Assembly (NCBI GenBank): GCA_018377375.1 | Contig: JAGZZN010000037.1 | Coordinates: forward strand, 1 to 17,821 | Direction of reading: 5' to 3' | DNA: 17,821 nt | Source: Streptococcus parasanguinis | Lineage (GTDB): Bacteria; Bacillota; Bacilli; Lactobacillales; Streptococcaceae | Made by a program: the position numbers and the translations under genes | Shown here: positions 1 to 8,461 of the stretch, in pieces | How positions within the stretch are numbered: position 1 is the first letter of the stretch | Layout of the letters: each line of letters opens with the position of its first letter | Notes under the pieces: model-generated | What the model was told of the DNA's origin: nothing | Databases searched by the model: none | What the model saw: only the letters and a program-made list of their open reading frames with translations

Positions 1-128
1 CAAGACGCAGTGGTTGAGTGGGCTCTACTACGCTGATTTCATCAGCTTTTACAGCCCTACTCAACTGTGCGGAGGTGGGACGACGAAATCGAATTCTAAT
101 GAATTACCGATTTCTGTCCCACTCTCTT
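1..128. repeat. 128-bp structured intergenic repeat, copy 1 (cut by window edge)
   Basis: This stretch matches 8810-8937 base for base except at three positions (6, 90 and 100). It folds into two complex stem-loops. In the first, 13-24 pairs with 53-65 with one bulged T, enclosing a GCTGAT/ATCAGC hairpin (32-37 with 41-46). In the second, GTGGGAC (75-81) pairs with 116-122, GAAATCG (85-91) with 108-114, and AATTC (92-96) with 101-105 around loop TAAT. A T-rich tract follows on the plus strand (127-140). It lies directly downstream of the PfkB gene. The other copy is preceded by a terminator hairpin at 8761-8787, so this copy probably also extends left beyond the window. I do not recognise it as BOX or RUP. 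Confidence 0.85.
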
Positions 129-130
129 TT

Positions 131-1033
131 TTATTTTTGTTTCAATTCTGTTCGCAGGGCTTCTTGCTGCTCTTTTGTCAGATGAACCCCCTTACTTGCA
201 ACAATCTGGCTAGAGACTTTGTTGGCAAATCTTAAGGCTTGCGCAATGTCTAAGCCTTCTAAACGGGCGGATATGAAGGCTCCCACATGGCTATCTCCAG
301 CGCCTACTGTATCGACGACTTCTGTTGGAAAACCGTCTGCCTCATACCAGTTGTCATCATAGGCAACCGCGCCTTTTTCACCCAAGGTGACAATGACCAA
401 TTGCCCCGTTCTCTGATACAAGTATTCGATGGCTGGCTGGATCTCTCTACACCCTGAGAAAGCCAGTGCTTCAGCCTCATTAACATGGAGAATCGGATGC
501 AGATCATAAATTGCTTCCAGTCGATCCTTTGGAATCAAGAGTCCACGTGGCCCAGGTGCGAAAATCACCTGGCCTTCTAGTTGCGAAACAGACTGGACCA
601 ATGCAAGACCAGTTGGCTCCTCGACTTCAAGGCCACATAAGTAGATGTAATCAAACCGATCTGTCTCAATCTCTTTTAGCCACTCTGCTTGAAAGCTATA
701 CTCCACTCCGTGGTCTGATAAGAAGGTCCGCTCACCATCAGACTCTACAAAGCAGTAACAGCAACCATTGGCCCCTTCTAATGAGATGCTAGAGGAAATC
801 CCTAATTGTTTCAACTCTCTCCGAATAAAATCACCATACATCCCAGAACCGACTGGCGAGACAAACTGGTAGGGTTGCGACAAAAAATGAAGGATATTAA
901 CGACATTAAAGGCACAACCTCCCACAGACCATTGCTGGTGATCAATATGGGCATCTCCTTCACGACTCGGCAAACGATCCAAGTAAATCATCACATCACA
1001 AACTGTAGAACCAATAATTAACGCAGCTGTCAT
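131..1033 (-). CDS. PfkB-family (ribokinase-like) sugar or nucleoside kinase
   Basis: This 300-residue cytoplasmic kinase is the usual length for the PfkB/ribokinase family, which phosphorylates sugars or nucleosides with ATP. The N-terminal glycine pair of the substrate region is visible (VGG, 37-39), as is an N-x-x-E element (N185-E188). The C-terminal signature DTVGAGD (241-247) carries the catalytic base Asp247. The ATG is preceded by AAGGAGA at good spacing. The gene has its own extended -10 promoter and is separated from the upstream dehydrogenase by a terminator, so it is probably its own unit with some read-through. The substrate cannot be read from sequence. Ribose, adenosine-like nucleosides and pseudouridine are all possible, and the nucleoside phosphorylase 3 kb upstream makes a nucleoside or pentose attractive. 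The family is sure; the substrate is unknown. Confidence 0.9.
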   Translation of the reverse strand: MTAALIIGSTVCDVMIYLDRLPSREGDAHIDHQQWSVGGCAFNVVNILHFLSQPYQFVSPVGSGMYGDFIRRELKQLGISSSISLEGANGCCYCFVESDGERTFLSDHGVEYSFQAEWLKEIETDRFDYIYLCGLEVEEPTGLALVQSVSQLEGQVIFAPGPRGLLIPKDRLEAIYDLHPILHVNEAEALAFSGCREIQPAIEYLYQRTGQLVIVTLGEKGAVAYDDNWYEADGFPTEVVDTVGAGDSHVGAFISARLEGLDIAQALRFANKVSSQIVASKGVHLTKEQQEALRTELKQK

Positions 1034-1057
1034 CTTTTTCTCCTTACTTTGCCTTCT

Positions 1058-1085
1058 ATTATACCAGAGGGAAGATAAAAAACAA
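1058..1085 (-). promoter_or_regulatory. Predicted extended -10 promoter of the PfkB kinase gene
   Basis: On the minus strand TATAAT (1058-1063) is preceded by TGG, giving an extended -10. A weak -35, TTGTTT (1080-1085), lies 16 bases upstream and overlaps the T-tract of the terminator behind the dehydrogenase gene. The ATG at 1033 follows the -10 by about 25 bases. Confidence 0.6.
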
Positions 1086-1107
1086 CCAACCCCTTGTGGA
1101 GTGGTTG
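1077..1107 (-). terminator. Rho-independent terminator after the SDR gene
   Basis: The minus-strand transcript forms a stem from CAACCACTCC (1107-1098) and GGGTTGGTTG (1092-1083), with one mismatch and one G-U pair and a loop of about five bases. A run of six Ts follows (1082-1077). It closes the phosphorylase - ECF - SDR unit. Confidence 0.7.
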
Positions 1108-1116
1108 CTTCTCTTT

Positions 1117-1869
1117 TTAATCACGATAAACGGGTTGAGGACCAAAGGTTTGGGAAACCGGCATGATTTCAATCCGATTGACATTGACATGCTTGGGCTG
1201 TTGGATCAACCAAGCTACGGTGTTAGCAATGTCTTCAGGTTGAATGGCATGGGCATCACGATAGAGGGCTTCTACCCGTTTTTCGTCTCCTTTAAAGCGA
1301 ACAGAAGAGAACTCTGTCCCTTCACAAAGACCGGGTTCAATATTGCTGACACGAATCTTTTTGCCAGCTAGATCCGCCCGAAGATTGAGGGAGAATTGCT
1401 TGACAAAAGCCTTGGATGCCCCGTAAACATTTGCCCCTGGATAAGGCACAGTTCCTGCTGTAGAGCCCAAATTGATAATATAGCCATCATTTCGTTCCAC
1501 CATCTGGGGCAAGATTTTCCTTGTCAGATAGGTCAAGCCGACAATATTGGTCTGAATCATGGTCAGCCAGTCTGCGACCTCTGCTTCATAAGCTGGGGCG
1601 AGGCCTAGGGCCAAGCCAGCATTATTGACCAAAACATCCACTCTCTCCCAATCTTTTGGCAAACTGGCAAGTGCATGATCTACCTGAGAAAGTTCCATCA
1701 CATCCATTTGCAAGGGATAAAAAGCTTCTCCCAGCTCTTCTTGGAGAGCCTGTAATTTTTCAATGCGTCTAGCTGATCCGATCACACGGTATCCATCTGC
1801 TACTAAGCGACGGCAAATCGCTTGACCAAAACCAGCTGAAGCTCCTGTTACCAAAATCGTTTCTGACAT
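1117..1869 (-). CDS. SDR oxidoreductase, YdfG-like 3-hydroxy acid dehydrogenase
   Basis: This is a short-chain dehydrogenase of 250 residues, a normal length. It has the nucleotide-binding motif TGASAGFG (8-15), NNAG (82-85) and the catalytic Ser136-Tyr149-Lys153. The middle and C-terminal regions (for example the IEPGL and EFSSVRFKGD segments) closely resemble, from memory, E. coli YdfG. That enzyme oxidises 3-hydroxy acids such as L-allo-threonine and serine with NADP+. An in-frame ATG lies further upstream at 1911, but GGAGGT sits six bases before the ATG at 1869, and this start places the Rossmann motif at the very N-terminus as expected. Only four bases separate it from the ecfT stop, so it is probably co-transcribed with the ECF module. 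Why a dehydrogenase travels with this transporter is unclear. Confidence 0.9.
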   Translation of the reverse strand: MSETILVTGASAGFGQAICRRLVADGYRVIGSARRIEKLQALQEELGEAFYPLQMDVMELSQVDHALASLPKDWERVDVLVNNAGLALGLAPAYEAEVADWLTMIQTNIVGLTYLTRKILPQMVERNDGYIINLGSTAGTVPYPGANVYGASKAFVKQFSLNLRADLAGKKIRVSNIEPGLCEGTEFSSVRFKGDEKRVEALYRDAHAIQPEDIANTVAWLIQQPKHVNVNRIEIMPVSQTFGPQPVYRD

Positions 1870-1873
1870 GTCA

Positions 1874-2704
1874 TTACCTCCATGGATTGTAAAAACGTCC
1901 CTGATTGACAAAGATCAGGACAATACTCAAGACCAGAACAGCTAAGGCTGATAGAATCATCCCATAATCTTTCATTTCCATGGCTTGATGAGAATACCAG
2001 GTCCGCTTTTTATTTTTACCAAAGCGACGTAATTCCATAGCCGTAGAAATGCTGTCAATCCGCTCAAGTGAGCTAAAGATTAAGGGAGAGATGATTTGCA
2101 AATTGCCTTTGATCCGCTTGATCAGCTTGGCCTTTTTGGACAACTCCACCCCTCTGGCTTCCTGAGACAATTTAATCGTTTGATATTCTTCTTGTACGTC
2201 AGGAATGTAACGCAGAGTCAAGCTGACAGAATAGGCAATCTTGTAAGATACGCCAATTTGGTTGAGGCTTGAAGCAAACTGACTAGGATGGGTCGTCATC
2301 AAAAAAATCAAGGCTAGAGGTATGGTACAGACATACTTAAGAGCTAGATTAAAAAGATAAAAGAGTTCCTGCGAGGTGATACTATAGGAGCCCCACCCCT
2401 TCATCAGTACCGTCTTTGCCCCGTAGATCTCTACACCATACTGGGGGGCAAAGAGATAGACCATGACAACATTTAACAGTGCAAAAACTAAAGCAAATGC
2501 AAGTACAAATGAAATATCCCGAAATCGAATACCAGCTGTAGAGAATAAAAGCAAGGCGCCCACACCAATTCCTAGAAGGAGCCGGGTATCATAACTCAAC
2601 ATGGCGGCAAGAGATACAAAAAGAAGAAAGAGTAACTTACTCGCACCTGAAAGGCGATGAAGAAAACTCGTCCCCTCATGGTAGCCGACTAATCGATGCT
2701 TCAT
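1874..2704 (-). CDS. ECF transporter transmembrane coupling protein EcfT
   Basis: This 276-residue membrane protein is the T subunit of an energy-coupling factor vitamin/metabolite importer. It links the ATPase pair to the substrate-binding S component. It shows hydrophobic spans at about residues 24-58, 64-86 and 115-137 and near the C-terminus (about 248-266). The cytoplasmic coupling region carries the typical short arginine motifs EARG (182-185) and ELRRFG (224-229), which contact the ATPases. The ATG overlaps the end of the ATPase gene by 29 bases but has a strong AAAGGAG six bases ahead, so the overlap is real and suggests translational coupling. No S component lies next to it. The closest candidates are the S components at 8951 and 10355. 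Confidence 0.9.
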   Translation of the reverse strand: MKHRLVGYHEGTSFLHRLSGASKLLFLLFVSLAAMLSYDTRLLLGIGVGALLLFSTAGIRFRDISFVLAFALVFALLNVVMVYLFAPQYGVEIYGAKTVLMKGWGSYSITSQELFYLFNLALKYVCTIPLALIFLMTTHPSQFASSLNQIGVSYKIAYSVSLTLRYIPDVQEEYQTIKLSQEARGVELSKKAKLIKRIKGNLQIISPLIFSSLERIDSISTAMELRRFGKNKKRTWYSHQAMEMKDYGMILSALAVLVLSIVLIFVNQGRFYNPWR

Positions 2705-4379
2705 GACCTACTCCTTTCTGTTGCATATAAAACTGCGTTAGCGCCAAGGGATCCATTCCTAATCGATTGGCTAAGGCAAAAATCGAAGTCTCTTTGAGAT
2801 TAGCCTCTTGTAAAATATCCGGATGAGTGAACAGCTCTGCAGGTGAGAGATCTGCTAGAATTTGTCCGTCTGATACTACAAGGGCACGATCAGAATAATC
2901 CAACATCAGTTGCATATCATGGGTAATCATGACAATGGTATGGCCTTTTTCTTGCAAACTATCTAGAAATTCCATGATTTCAGTGTAATTGCGCTGGTCC
3001 TGACCTGCTGTCGGCTCGTCCAAGACCAAAATTTCTGGTCCTAAAACTAGTATAGAGGCGATGGTCACCCGTTTCTTTTGTCCATACGAAAGAGCAGAAA
3101 TCGGCCATTTACGAAACTCATAAAGACCACAAGTTTTCAGTGCTTGATAGACACGCTCCTTAATATCTTCTTCCGATATCCCCCGCAAGCGCAAACCTAG
3201 AGCGACTTCATCAAAAATCATATTGCTCGAAATCATTTGATTGGGGTTTTGCAGGACATAGCCGACTCGCTCTGCCCGTTCCTTGACACTCTCTTGCTTG
3301 ATATCTTCACCTCTAGAGGTGTATTGCCCTTCTGTAGTAATGAATCCACAGATGGCTTTCGCAAGAGTTGATTTCCCTGCCCCATTCTTCCCGACAATCG
3401 CTAAGCGCTGCCCCTTAGGTATACTGAGGGAAATATTTTTTAAGATCGGATGATCCTTTTGATAAGCAAAGGAAATCTGCTCCAACTTCAATAGTTCTTC
3501 CGTCTCACCAGTTTTAGTAAAGGTCGCTTCTGGAATGGAACGATTCACACCAGTAAGTTCGATATCTTCTAGACGATCTAGATGCTCCAATTGATCGATA
3601 TCCTGCCCTAGCTGGCGAAGAGTTGTTAAATAGAGGGGTTCTCGAATCCCATTTTCAGCCAGCAGTGTCGTCCTCAACAACTCATCTGGGCTCCCATTAA
3701 AGAGAACTTGACCTTGATTGATCAAGATAACCCGATCGACAGGACGGTAGAGTACATCCTCTAAACGGTGTTCGATAATAATGGTGGTCGTCCCCTGTTC
3801 TTCATGAATCTGATCGATCAGATCAATAATATCCTGACCCGACTTGGGATCTAGATTAGCCAGTGGTTCATCAAAAAGGAGGATCGGACTTTCGTCAATC
3901 AGAACACCTGCTAAGCTCACTCGCTGTTTTTGCCCACCGGACAAATCTTGTGGCCGATGATCCAAGAGCTTCATCAAATCCAAGCGTTCTGCCCAACTCT
4001 GCACACGCTCTTTCATCGTTCCCAGATCTACCATGTCATTTTCAAGAGCAAAAGCCAAGTCTTCTGCGACACTCAAACCAATAAATTGGCCATCTGTATC
4101 TTGCAAAACCGTACTAACCAAGTGAGATTTCTCATAAATACTGAGATCAAAGGCTTCTTTCCCCTGAATGAGGAATTGCCCACTACTGGTTCCCTTATAG
4201 ATATTAGGGATAATCCCATTTAAGCACTGGCCAATGGTTGACTTACCAGAACCAGACGGCCCAACAATCAGAACCTTTTCCCCCTTATAAATGGTTAAGT
4301 TGAGATTTTTCAAGGTTGGTTCAGACTGTGCCTTGTATTGGAAGGAAAAATCCTTCAGTTCAATCATTGCTTCTTTCAT
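2676..4379 (-). CDS. Fused double ATPase of an ECF transporter (EcfA-EcfA')
   Basis: This 567-residue protein contains two complete ABC ATPase domains in one chain. The first has Walker [10 protein letters not shown] (40-48), Q-loop LQDTDGQ (92-98), signature LSGGQ (146-150), Walker B LLFDEP (167-172) and His204. The second has Walker [10 protein letters not shown] (330-338), QNPNQ (377-381), signature LSYGQ (430-434), Walker B LVLDEP (451-456) and His487. They are joined by a charged linker of roughly 50 residues (about 245-295). Fused ECF ATPases of this YkoD-like type usually belong to dedicated ECF systems, while the shared housekeeping module has two separate genes. The start codon directly follows the phosphorylase stop, with AAAAGG about eight bases upstream. 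The domain with LSYGQ departs from the consensus, which is common in such fusions. Confidence 0.93.
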   Translation of the reverse strand: MKEAMIELKDFSFQYKAQSEPTLKNLNLTIYKGEKVLIVGPSGSGKSTIGQCLNGIIPNIYKGTSSGQFLIQGKEAFDLSIYEKSHLVSTVLQDTDGQFIGLSVAEDLAFALENDMVDLGTMKERVQSWAERLDLMKLLDHRPQDLSGGQKQRVSLAGVLIDESPILLFDEPLANLDPKSGQDIIDLIDQIHEEQGTTTIIIEHRLEDVLYRPVDRVILINQGQVLFNGSPDELLRTTLLAENGIREPLYLTTLRQLGQDIDQLEHLDRLEDIELTGVNRSIPEATFTKTGETEELLKLEQISFAYQKDHPILKNISLSIPKGQRLAIVGKNGAGKSTLAKAICGFITTEGQYTSRGEDIKQESVKERAERVGYVLQNPNQMISSNMIFDEVALGLRLRGISEEDIKERVYQALKTCGLYEFRKWPISALSYGQKKRVTIASILVLGPEILVLDEPTAGQDQRNYTEIMEFLDSLQEKGHTIVMITHDMQLMLDYSDRALVVSDGQILADLSPAELFTHPDILQEANLKETSIFALANRLGMDPLALTQFYMQQKGVGHEASISRLP

Positions 4380-5153
4380 TTAGTTTGCCTTTTCCCAAAA
4401 GAGCGCAAATTGGATGGCTAACTCTGCGATTCGATCCTTGCTATCTAAATCCTCATGACTAGATAAGGTTCGGATATCCCATTTTTCTTCCGAGAGGTGG
4501 TCAGCTGCGTAGAAGAAATGGCAGAGCTCAAAGCCCCTATAAGCTGCTAGGGCTGCCACTGCCGAACATTCCATATCCACACAGATGGCTCCCGCTTCCT
4601 TTCGTCGCTTCATCTTGTCGATGGTTTCCCGGTAGGGTGCATCTGTCGTCCACACTTTTCCTGACTGATAGGAAACCTTATGACTGTCCAGAAAGGCTTG
4701 GAAGAGAGGGAGGGGTTTCTTGTTTACTTCCACTTCATCACTAGCCGGAAGATAGTGGTAACTAGTCCCCTCGTCGCGAAGAGCAGCTGTTGGAATGATA
4801 ATGGAGGTTGCTTCGATATCACGGTCTAAAACCCCACATGTTCCAAAGAGCACCAGTTTTTCCATCCCAAATTGAATCAAATCCTCTATAATCCCCACAC
4901 AGGAAGCAGCCCCAACTGGTGCATTAAAGGCACCAATCTGTTGGTCTCCAATAGTGATCCCATAGACCAGGACTTCAAAATTGGCCATGGAGGTTCTTGC
5001 AATGACCTCATGGTCATAATTCTCAAGGAGGCGCGCAAAAGTTACTCTTGAAAAGCAAGAGATGACTACTTTGGGAAATCCTTCAATTGGTTGGTGTAAG
5101 TCTTGTGGATTGATAATCGCCTGTCGATTGGCATCAAATTCTTCTAACAGCAT
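4380..5153 (-). CDS. Nucleoside phosphorylase, uridine/purine phosphorylase superfamily
   Basis: This is a PNP/UDP-superfamily enzyme of 257 residues. The family cleaves nucleosides with phosphate into a free base and (deoxy)ribose-1-phosphate in the cytoplasm. Features seen are GTCG (104-107) in the phosphate-binding region, the TTDAPYRE segment (169-176), and VDMECSA (192-198), the equivalent of the family's ribose-binding MEME-type motif. An in-frame ATG at 5171 exists, but AAAGAGGTG sits correctly ahead of the ATG at 5153, which I prefer. It is the first gene behind an extended -10 promoter. Its stop codon abuts the ECF ATPase start, a strong sign of functional linkage to transport. The base specificity cannot be read. 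It may be closer to uridine than to adenosine phosphorylases, so a direct role downstream of the SAM hydrolase is only a possibility. Confidence 0.88.
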   Translation of the reverse strand: MLLEEFDANRQAIINPQDLHQPIEGFPKVVISCFSRVTFARLLENYDHEVIARTSMANFEVLVYGITIGDQQIGAFNAPVGAASCVGIIEDLIQFGMEKLVLFGTCGVLDRDIEATSIIIPTAALRDEGTSYHYLPASDEVEVNKKPLPLFQAFLDSHKVSYQSGKVWTTDAPYRETIDKMKRRKEAGAICVDMECSAVAALAAYRGFELCHFFYAADHLSEEKWDIRTLSSHEDLDSKDRIAELAIQFALFWEKAN

Positions 5154-5188
5154 TTCGTGCACCTCTTTCATTCTACTTCTAGGCCCCT

Positions 5189-5197
5189 ATTATACCA
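5189..5197 (-). promoter_or_regulatory. Extended -10 promoter of the phosphorylase-ECF operon
   Basis: On the minus strand TGGTATAAT (5197-5189) is a perfect -10 with a TGn extension. I see no good -35 at 16-18 bases. The distance to the start codon at 5153 is about 35 bases, which leaves no room for a riboswitch in the leader. Confidence 0.6.
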
Positions 5198-5238
5198 TAA
5201 TTACCCTAGTCATTGGTTTTTGATCAAAGGAAGAGCAT

Positions 5239-5297
5239 AAAAAAAGAACTGCTCCCAGACGTTAGATTTTTCGGATCAAACCTTGGAAGGACAGTTC
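5239..5297 (-). terminator. Probable terminator of the DUF4299-like gene
   Basis: On the minus strand GAACTG (5297-5292) pairs with CAGTTC (5251-5246), followed by seven Ts (5245-5239). The enclosed 40 bases may fold further, but I see no long perfect inner stem, so this is a large-loop terminator of moderate support. Confidence 0.5.
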
Positions 5298-5309
5298 CCT
5301 ACGATATTG

Positions 5310-6215
5310 TTACTTGTTTTCCAACTGCGCTAATTCTAGCAAGCGCTCTTTGGACAATTTTTTGATTTCAATTTGACTAGCATCTAGCAGCTGGTATTCA
5401 TCTGGCTCTAGCGCTTCTATAAGGTTCTTCAGAGCAAGAGACCCAATTGGATGGTAATTTTCTGGCTTATCCGGATCTCCATCGATCGCTACCAATAGCA
5501 CCCGCCAATCAATGATACCTGCTAAGCCCACAATTTCTACATATTCTGCAGGAACATGTGGCACGCTTGGCAAGACCGTATCCGTATCTTCTGTCAAGCT
5601 ATAGCTGGCTAAGAAGGCTCCTGTCTCCTCCTGTTGATAAAAACGGACTTGACTGAAATATGCTGCACTATATTGAATCTTCTTGATAAAGGCAGAGTAG
5701 GCTTCTAGTGGATGGACATGGTTCAAGACTTCCTGCACTGTATCCCGATCCAAATAGACTGGATGAGCGAAGCCTTGTACTTCAAACTCTTTTAGATCTT
5801 TTTCCTTGGTCACATTACCCAGCGTTTCTAGGATAACGACTTCATAATCAAAATGGAAAATAGAATCTGGAGTATAGCTCACGCCGTCGCTGACCACAAT
5901 CTCCGTTCCTAATACTTCTCCTAGGCGACTAAGCCATCGAAGGGCCAACTGCCAATCTTCTTCTATCGCAAAAGAGGGCACCTGAATCTGATAAGACTCT
6001 TCCTCATCAAAATAGCGTAACTGCAGAGGAAGACCGCTCTTACCAAATACGATACAGTTCAAGCCTTCAAAATCATTTAAGGGACGATGAAGGGTAGCAG
6101 GATCATAGTTGTAGGTTGTCAACCCTTCTACCAATTTAAGAACTTCCTGTGCTGCGAGTACTTTCTGATAGCCAAATAAGCTCTTTTTATTTTTGATTGA
6201 AAACACGATACTCAT
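5310..6215 (-). CDS. DUF4299-like streptococcal protein of unknown function
   Basis: This is a soluble, acidic protein of 301 residues with no signal peptide, membrane segment or nucleotide-binding motif. It begins with a basic stretch (SIKNKKSLFG, 6-15) and otherwise looks like a compact alpha/beta protein. From the overall sequence it resembles the DUF4299 family found mainly in streptococci, for which I know no function. The ATG at 6215 follows AAAGGAG with good spacing. It is a single-gene unit with its own promoter (6248-6276) and a probable terminator (5239-5297). Its neighbours, TrhO upstream and the phosphorylase-ECF operon downstream, are on separate transcripts and give no hint of function. 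Confidence 0.75.
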   Translation of the reverse strand: MSIVFSIKNKKSLFGYQKVLAAQEVLKLVEGLTTYNYDPATLHRPLNDFEGLNCIVFGKSGLPLQLRYFDEEESYQIQVPSFAIEEDWQLALRWLSRLGEVLGTEIVVSDGVSYTPDSIFHFDYEVVILETLGNVTKEKDLKEFEVQGFAHPVYLDRDTVQEVLNHVHPLEAYSAFIKKIQYSAAYFSQVRFYQQEETGAFLASYSLTEDTDTVLPSVPHVPAEYVEIVGLAGIIDWRVLLVAIDGDPDKPENYHPIGSLALKNLIEALEPDEYQLLDASQIEIKKLSKERLLELAQLENK

Positions 6216-6247
6216 TTGTTTTCTCCTTTGTGAAATCGCTTACCTAA

Positions 6248-6276
6248 AGTATAGCACAATTTTCAATCAATTTCCA
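6248..6276 (-). promoter_or_regulatory. Predicted promoter of the DUF4299-like gene
   Basis: On the minus strand TGGAAA (6276-6271) and TATACT (6253-6248) are separated by 17 bases. The -35 lies immediately after the T-tract of the trhO terminator. Confidence 0.55.
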
Positions 6277-6280
6277 TATA

Positions 6281-6305
6281 AAAACAGCCTGAGCTTTCAG
6301 ACTGT
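6281..6305 (-). terminator. Rho-independent terminator of trhO
   Basis: The minus strand has ACAGTCTGA (6305-6297), loop AAGC, TCAGGCTGT (6292-6284), with one G-U pair, then a short run of Ts. It begins nine bases after the trhO stop codon. Confidence 0.75.
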
Positions 6306-6314
6306 TTGTTTCCA

Positions 6315-7298
6315 TTATGCAGGTGCTCCATCAAGCGTTTCACCGATAAGGGCCAAACGCTCAGCAACCTCTGCTTGTGACAAGTTGTGTTCTTGGACAT
6401 AACGATTGCGAGGGTGAACCCGGCACTCATGTGAGCAACCACGGAGGTACTTGTCCTCGTTTTCTTCTGAAGTCAAGATGCGACGGTTACAGAAAGGATT
6501 TCCACAGTTGACATAGCGTTCACATGGCGTTCCATCAAACCAGTCTTTTCCGACAACGCTTGGATCGACATGGTTGACGTCGACTGCAATCCGCTCGTCA
6601 AAGACGTACATTTTCCCATCCCACAGTTCGCCTTGAACTTCTGGGTCTTTCCCGTAAGTGGCGATTCCGCCATGCAATTGACCAACATCTTTGTAGCCTT
6701 CACGCACCATCCAACCCGAGAATTTCTCACAACGGACTCCACCAGTACAGTAGACGACAACACGCTTGTCCATGAATTTTTCCTTGTTATCACGGACCCA
6801 TTGTGGCAATTCACGGAAATTGCGGATGTCAGGACGAATAGCGCCACGGAAGTGTCCAAGGTCGTACTCGTAGTCGTTTCGAGTATCAAGAACAACGGTA
6901 TCCTCGTCGAGAAGAGCTTCTTTAAACTCTTTTGGAGACAAGTAAGCACCTGTCGTTTCAAGAGGATTGATGTCATTATCGAAATTATCATCCTCTAAAC
7001 CAAGGTGGACAATCTCTTTCTTATAACGTACAAACATCTTCTTGAAAGCTTGCTCTTCTTCCTCGTCAATTTTGAACCAGAGGTCTTCCATACCTGGAAG
7101 GCTGTGAACGTAGTCCATGTATTTTTGTGTTGTTTCGTAGTCACCAGAAACAGTTCCATTGATTCCTTCGTCAGCGACTAGGATACGTCCTTTGAGGCCG
7201 ATTGATTTACAGAAGGCCAAGTGGTCGGCTGCAAATTGTTCTGCATTTTCAATGGGGGTATAGAGGTAGTAGAGTAAAACACGAATAGGTTTTGCCAT
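6315..7298 (-). CDS. trhO: tRNA uridine(34) hydroxylase (rhodanese-domain protein)
   Basis: This 327-residue protein matches the YceA/TrhO family in length and layout. The family uses molecular oxygen to form 5-hydroxyuridine at tRNA position 34, a wobble modification. An N-terminal domain (about 1-95, with [14 protein letters not shown] at 39-52) precedes a rhodanese domain (about 115-225). The rhodanese active-site loop CTGGVRC starts at Cys184. The C-terminal tail is rich in cysteines (C259, C265, C270, C288, C292), which could form a metal or structural site. The ATG at 7298 has AAAAGAG upstream. It stands alone, with a predicted promoter and a clear terminator, and has no evident link to its neighbours. 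Confidence 0.93.
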   Translation of the reverse strand: MAKPIRVLLYYLYTPIENAEQFAADHLAFCKSIGLKGRILVADEGINGTVSGDYETTQKYMDYVHSLPGMEDLWFKIDEEEEQAFKKMFVRYKKEIVHLGLEDDNFDNDINPLETTGAYLSPKEFKEALLDEDTVVLDTRNDYEYDLGHFRGAIRPDIRNFRELPQWVRDNKEKFMDKRVVVYCTGGVRCEKFSGWMVREGYKDVGQLHGGIATYGKDPEVQGELWDGKMYVFDERIAVDVNHVDPSVVGKDWFDGTPCERYVNCGNPFCNRRILTSEENEDKYLRGCSHECRVHPRNRYVQEHNLSQAEVAERLALIGETLDGAPA

Positions 7299-7350
7299 AA
7301 GATTCTCTTTTCTAAGATTAAATTATCAGAATTTTTCATTCAACTATACC

Positions 7351-7379
7351 AGTATACTCCCCCAAGAAAGCGAATGCAA
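7351..7379 (-). promoter_or_regulatory. Predicted promoter of trhO
   Basis: On the minus strand TTGCAT (7379-7374) and TATACT (7356-7351) are 17 bases apart. A second possible -10, TATAGT with a TGG extension, lies just downstream (about 7344-7349), so the exact start of transcription is uncertain. Confidence 0.4.
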
Positions 7380-7390
7380 TTTATTTGACC

Positions 7391-7421
7391 GAAAAATAAA
7401 AGCCTGGGGTTCCAGACTTTT
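7391..7421 (-). terminator. Rho-independent terminator of the XRE-membrane protein operon
   Basis: On the minus strand AAAAGTCTGG (7421-7412), loop AACC, CCAGGCTTTT (7407-7398) forms a ten-base stem with one G-U pair. Further Ts follow. It lies 28 bases after the stop codon of the last gene. Confidence 0.75.
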
Positions 7422-7448
7422 TTACGACAAAAATAAGGTTTCAACTAA

Positions 7449-7940
7449 TTACTCTTCTTTTTCCAACTGATCCAGATAGGCTTCATAGCGTTTTTTCTCA
7501 ACTTTTGCTAGGAGCATCAAAAGGAAATTCATCCCCCATACAATCGGAAGATTCAGGAGAAATGTGATCGGAAGCACCAGCAAGAATTTTGAATGGAAGG
7601 GATTTGAGTGATAGACAGCCTGGTTTAATTGAAAATTTTGAGCCCAGATAAACAAGGAAAGAACAAGGGTTACTGCTACAATTCCCATCACATTTAGATA
7701 GCTATAATTGATAAATCTCACACCCAATCGTTGACAACGCACCGAATAATAAAATCCTGAGACGATGAGTAAGGCTACCACCATGATTGGACTGAGCCCC
7801 ACCTTAGATGTAAAAATGGATCCCACACTAAAAACAGTTAAGGCAAGGAAAAGAAAACCAGCTGTCTCAGCACCAGCCTTATTAGCTAGGCCTTCTTCTC
7901 GTTCATCTATGATTTGTTTGTTCAGCAATTGTAATCTCAT
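7449..7940 (-). CDS. Small membrane protein, DUF3278/DUF6773-like
   Basis: This is a predicted integral membrane protein of 163 residues with about four hydrophobic spans (near 22-41, 43-61, 77-97 and 115-142) and charged ends. The C-terminus is rich in Lys and Glu. It resembles the DUF3278/DUF6773-type proteins often encoded next to small XRE regulators in streptococci; no function is established that I know of. An in-frame ATG at 7961 overlaps the upstream gene, but AGGAGG (7951-7946) lies five bases before the ATG at 7940, which I choose. It is the last gene of a three-gene operon with its own terminator. The family assignment is from general resemblance only. Confidence 0.75.
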   Translation of the reverse strand: MRLQLLNKQIIDEREEGLANKAGAETAGFLFLALTVFSVGSIFTSKVGLSPIMVVALLIVSGFYYSVRCQRLGVRFINYSYLNVMGIVAVTLVLSLFIWAQNFQLNQAVYHSNPFHSKFLLVLPITFLLNLPIVWGMNFLLMLLAKVEKKRYEAYLDQLEKEE

Positions 7941-7950
7941 CTCTTCCTCC

Positions 7951-8433
7951 TTATTCTTCATCCTCTAATTCTGCCTCGATCTTTGCTTGTTTTTTCCGAT
8001 TGATAAGAGCAAGTGGTTTTTCAAGCAGATCTGTCAGGATGGCAAAGACGAGAATTTCTAATAGAATTTTGACCAGATACTTGGGACTCAAGATAAAGCT
8101 CATTGCTTCTCTCTTTCCAATCACATCCATAGCTGTCACAAGCACAGCAAAGAATAGACCTGATCCTAGGCGACTCAACCAGCTATCTTTTTCTAACATA
8201 TCTCGAACATCAATCCCTGAACTGATCCTTCTCACAAAGGCATAGGCTCCCATGGCAATCAGAAGGAACATCTCAGGGAGATAAGCGACTAGGTCTAAGT
8301 CCAGGATACTGGATTTCACAAAGGCGGATAGGGCAATAAAGCAGGTCATGCCAAGGACAAGTTCTCCTGCGATTTTTCCATCAAGTAGCATGGTCCGTTC
8401 ATCTTTTACAATTGGTTCTTTCTTTTGTTTCAT
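7951..8433 (-). CDS. Small membrane protein, DUF6773/DUF3278-like
   Basis: This is a predicted membrane protein of 160 residues with about four hydrophobic spans (near 21-37, 45-65, 88-106 and 120-137). It has charged termini, including an acidic C-terminus ending in a run of Glu and Asp. The reading frame is open further upstream to 8553, but AGAGGAAG sits just before the ATG at 8433, and the upstream extension would overlap the XRE gene, so 8433 is the start. It lies between the XRE regulator (28-base gap) and a second membrane protein of similar layout. The two may be diverged relatives and partners. The function is unknown; the context fits a membrane component controlled by the adjacent regulator. 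Confidence 0.75.
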   Translation of the reverse strand: MKQKKEPIVKDERTMLLDGKIAGELVLGMTCFIALSAFVKSSILDLDLVAYLPEMFLLIAMGAYAFVRRISSGIDVRDMLEKDSWLSRLGSGLFFAVLVTAMDVIGKREAMSFILSPKYLVKILLEILVFAILTDLLEKPLALINRKKQAKIEAELEDEE

Positions 8434-8461
8434 ATTCTTCCTCTTTCTATTATTAAAACTG

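Noticed and set aside
14..235. Plus-strand reading frame of 73 codons over the first repeat
   Set aside because: It runs through the structured repeat and into the antisense of the PfkB gene, has no ribosome binding site, and its translation is low-complexity hydrophobic sequence.
6473..6998. Long reading frames on both strands within trhO (6473-6991 minus, 6570-6998 plus)
   Set aside because: They lie entirely inside trhO in other frames. TrhO has clear catalytic motifs and full family length, so these are shadows.
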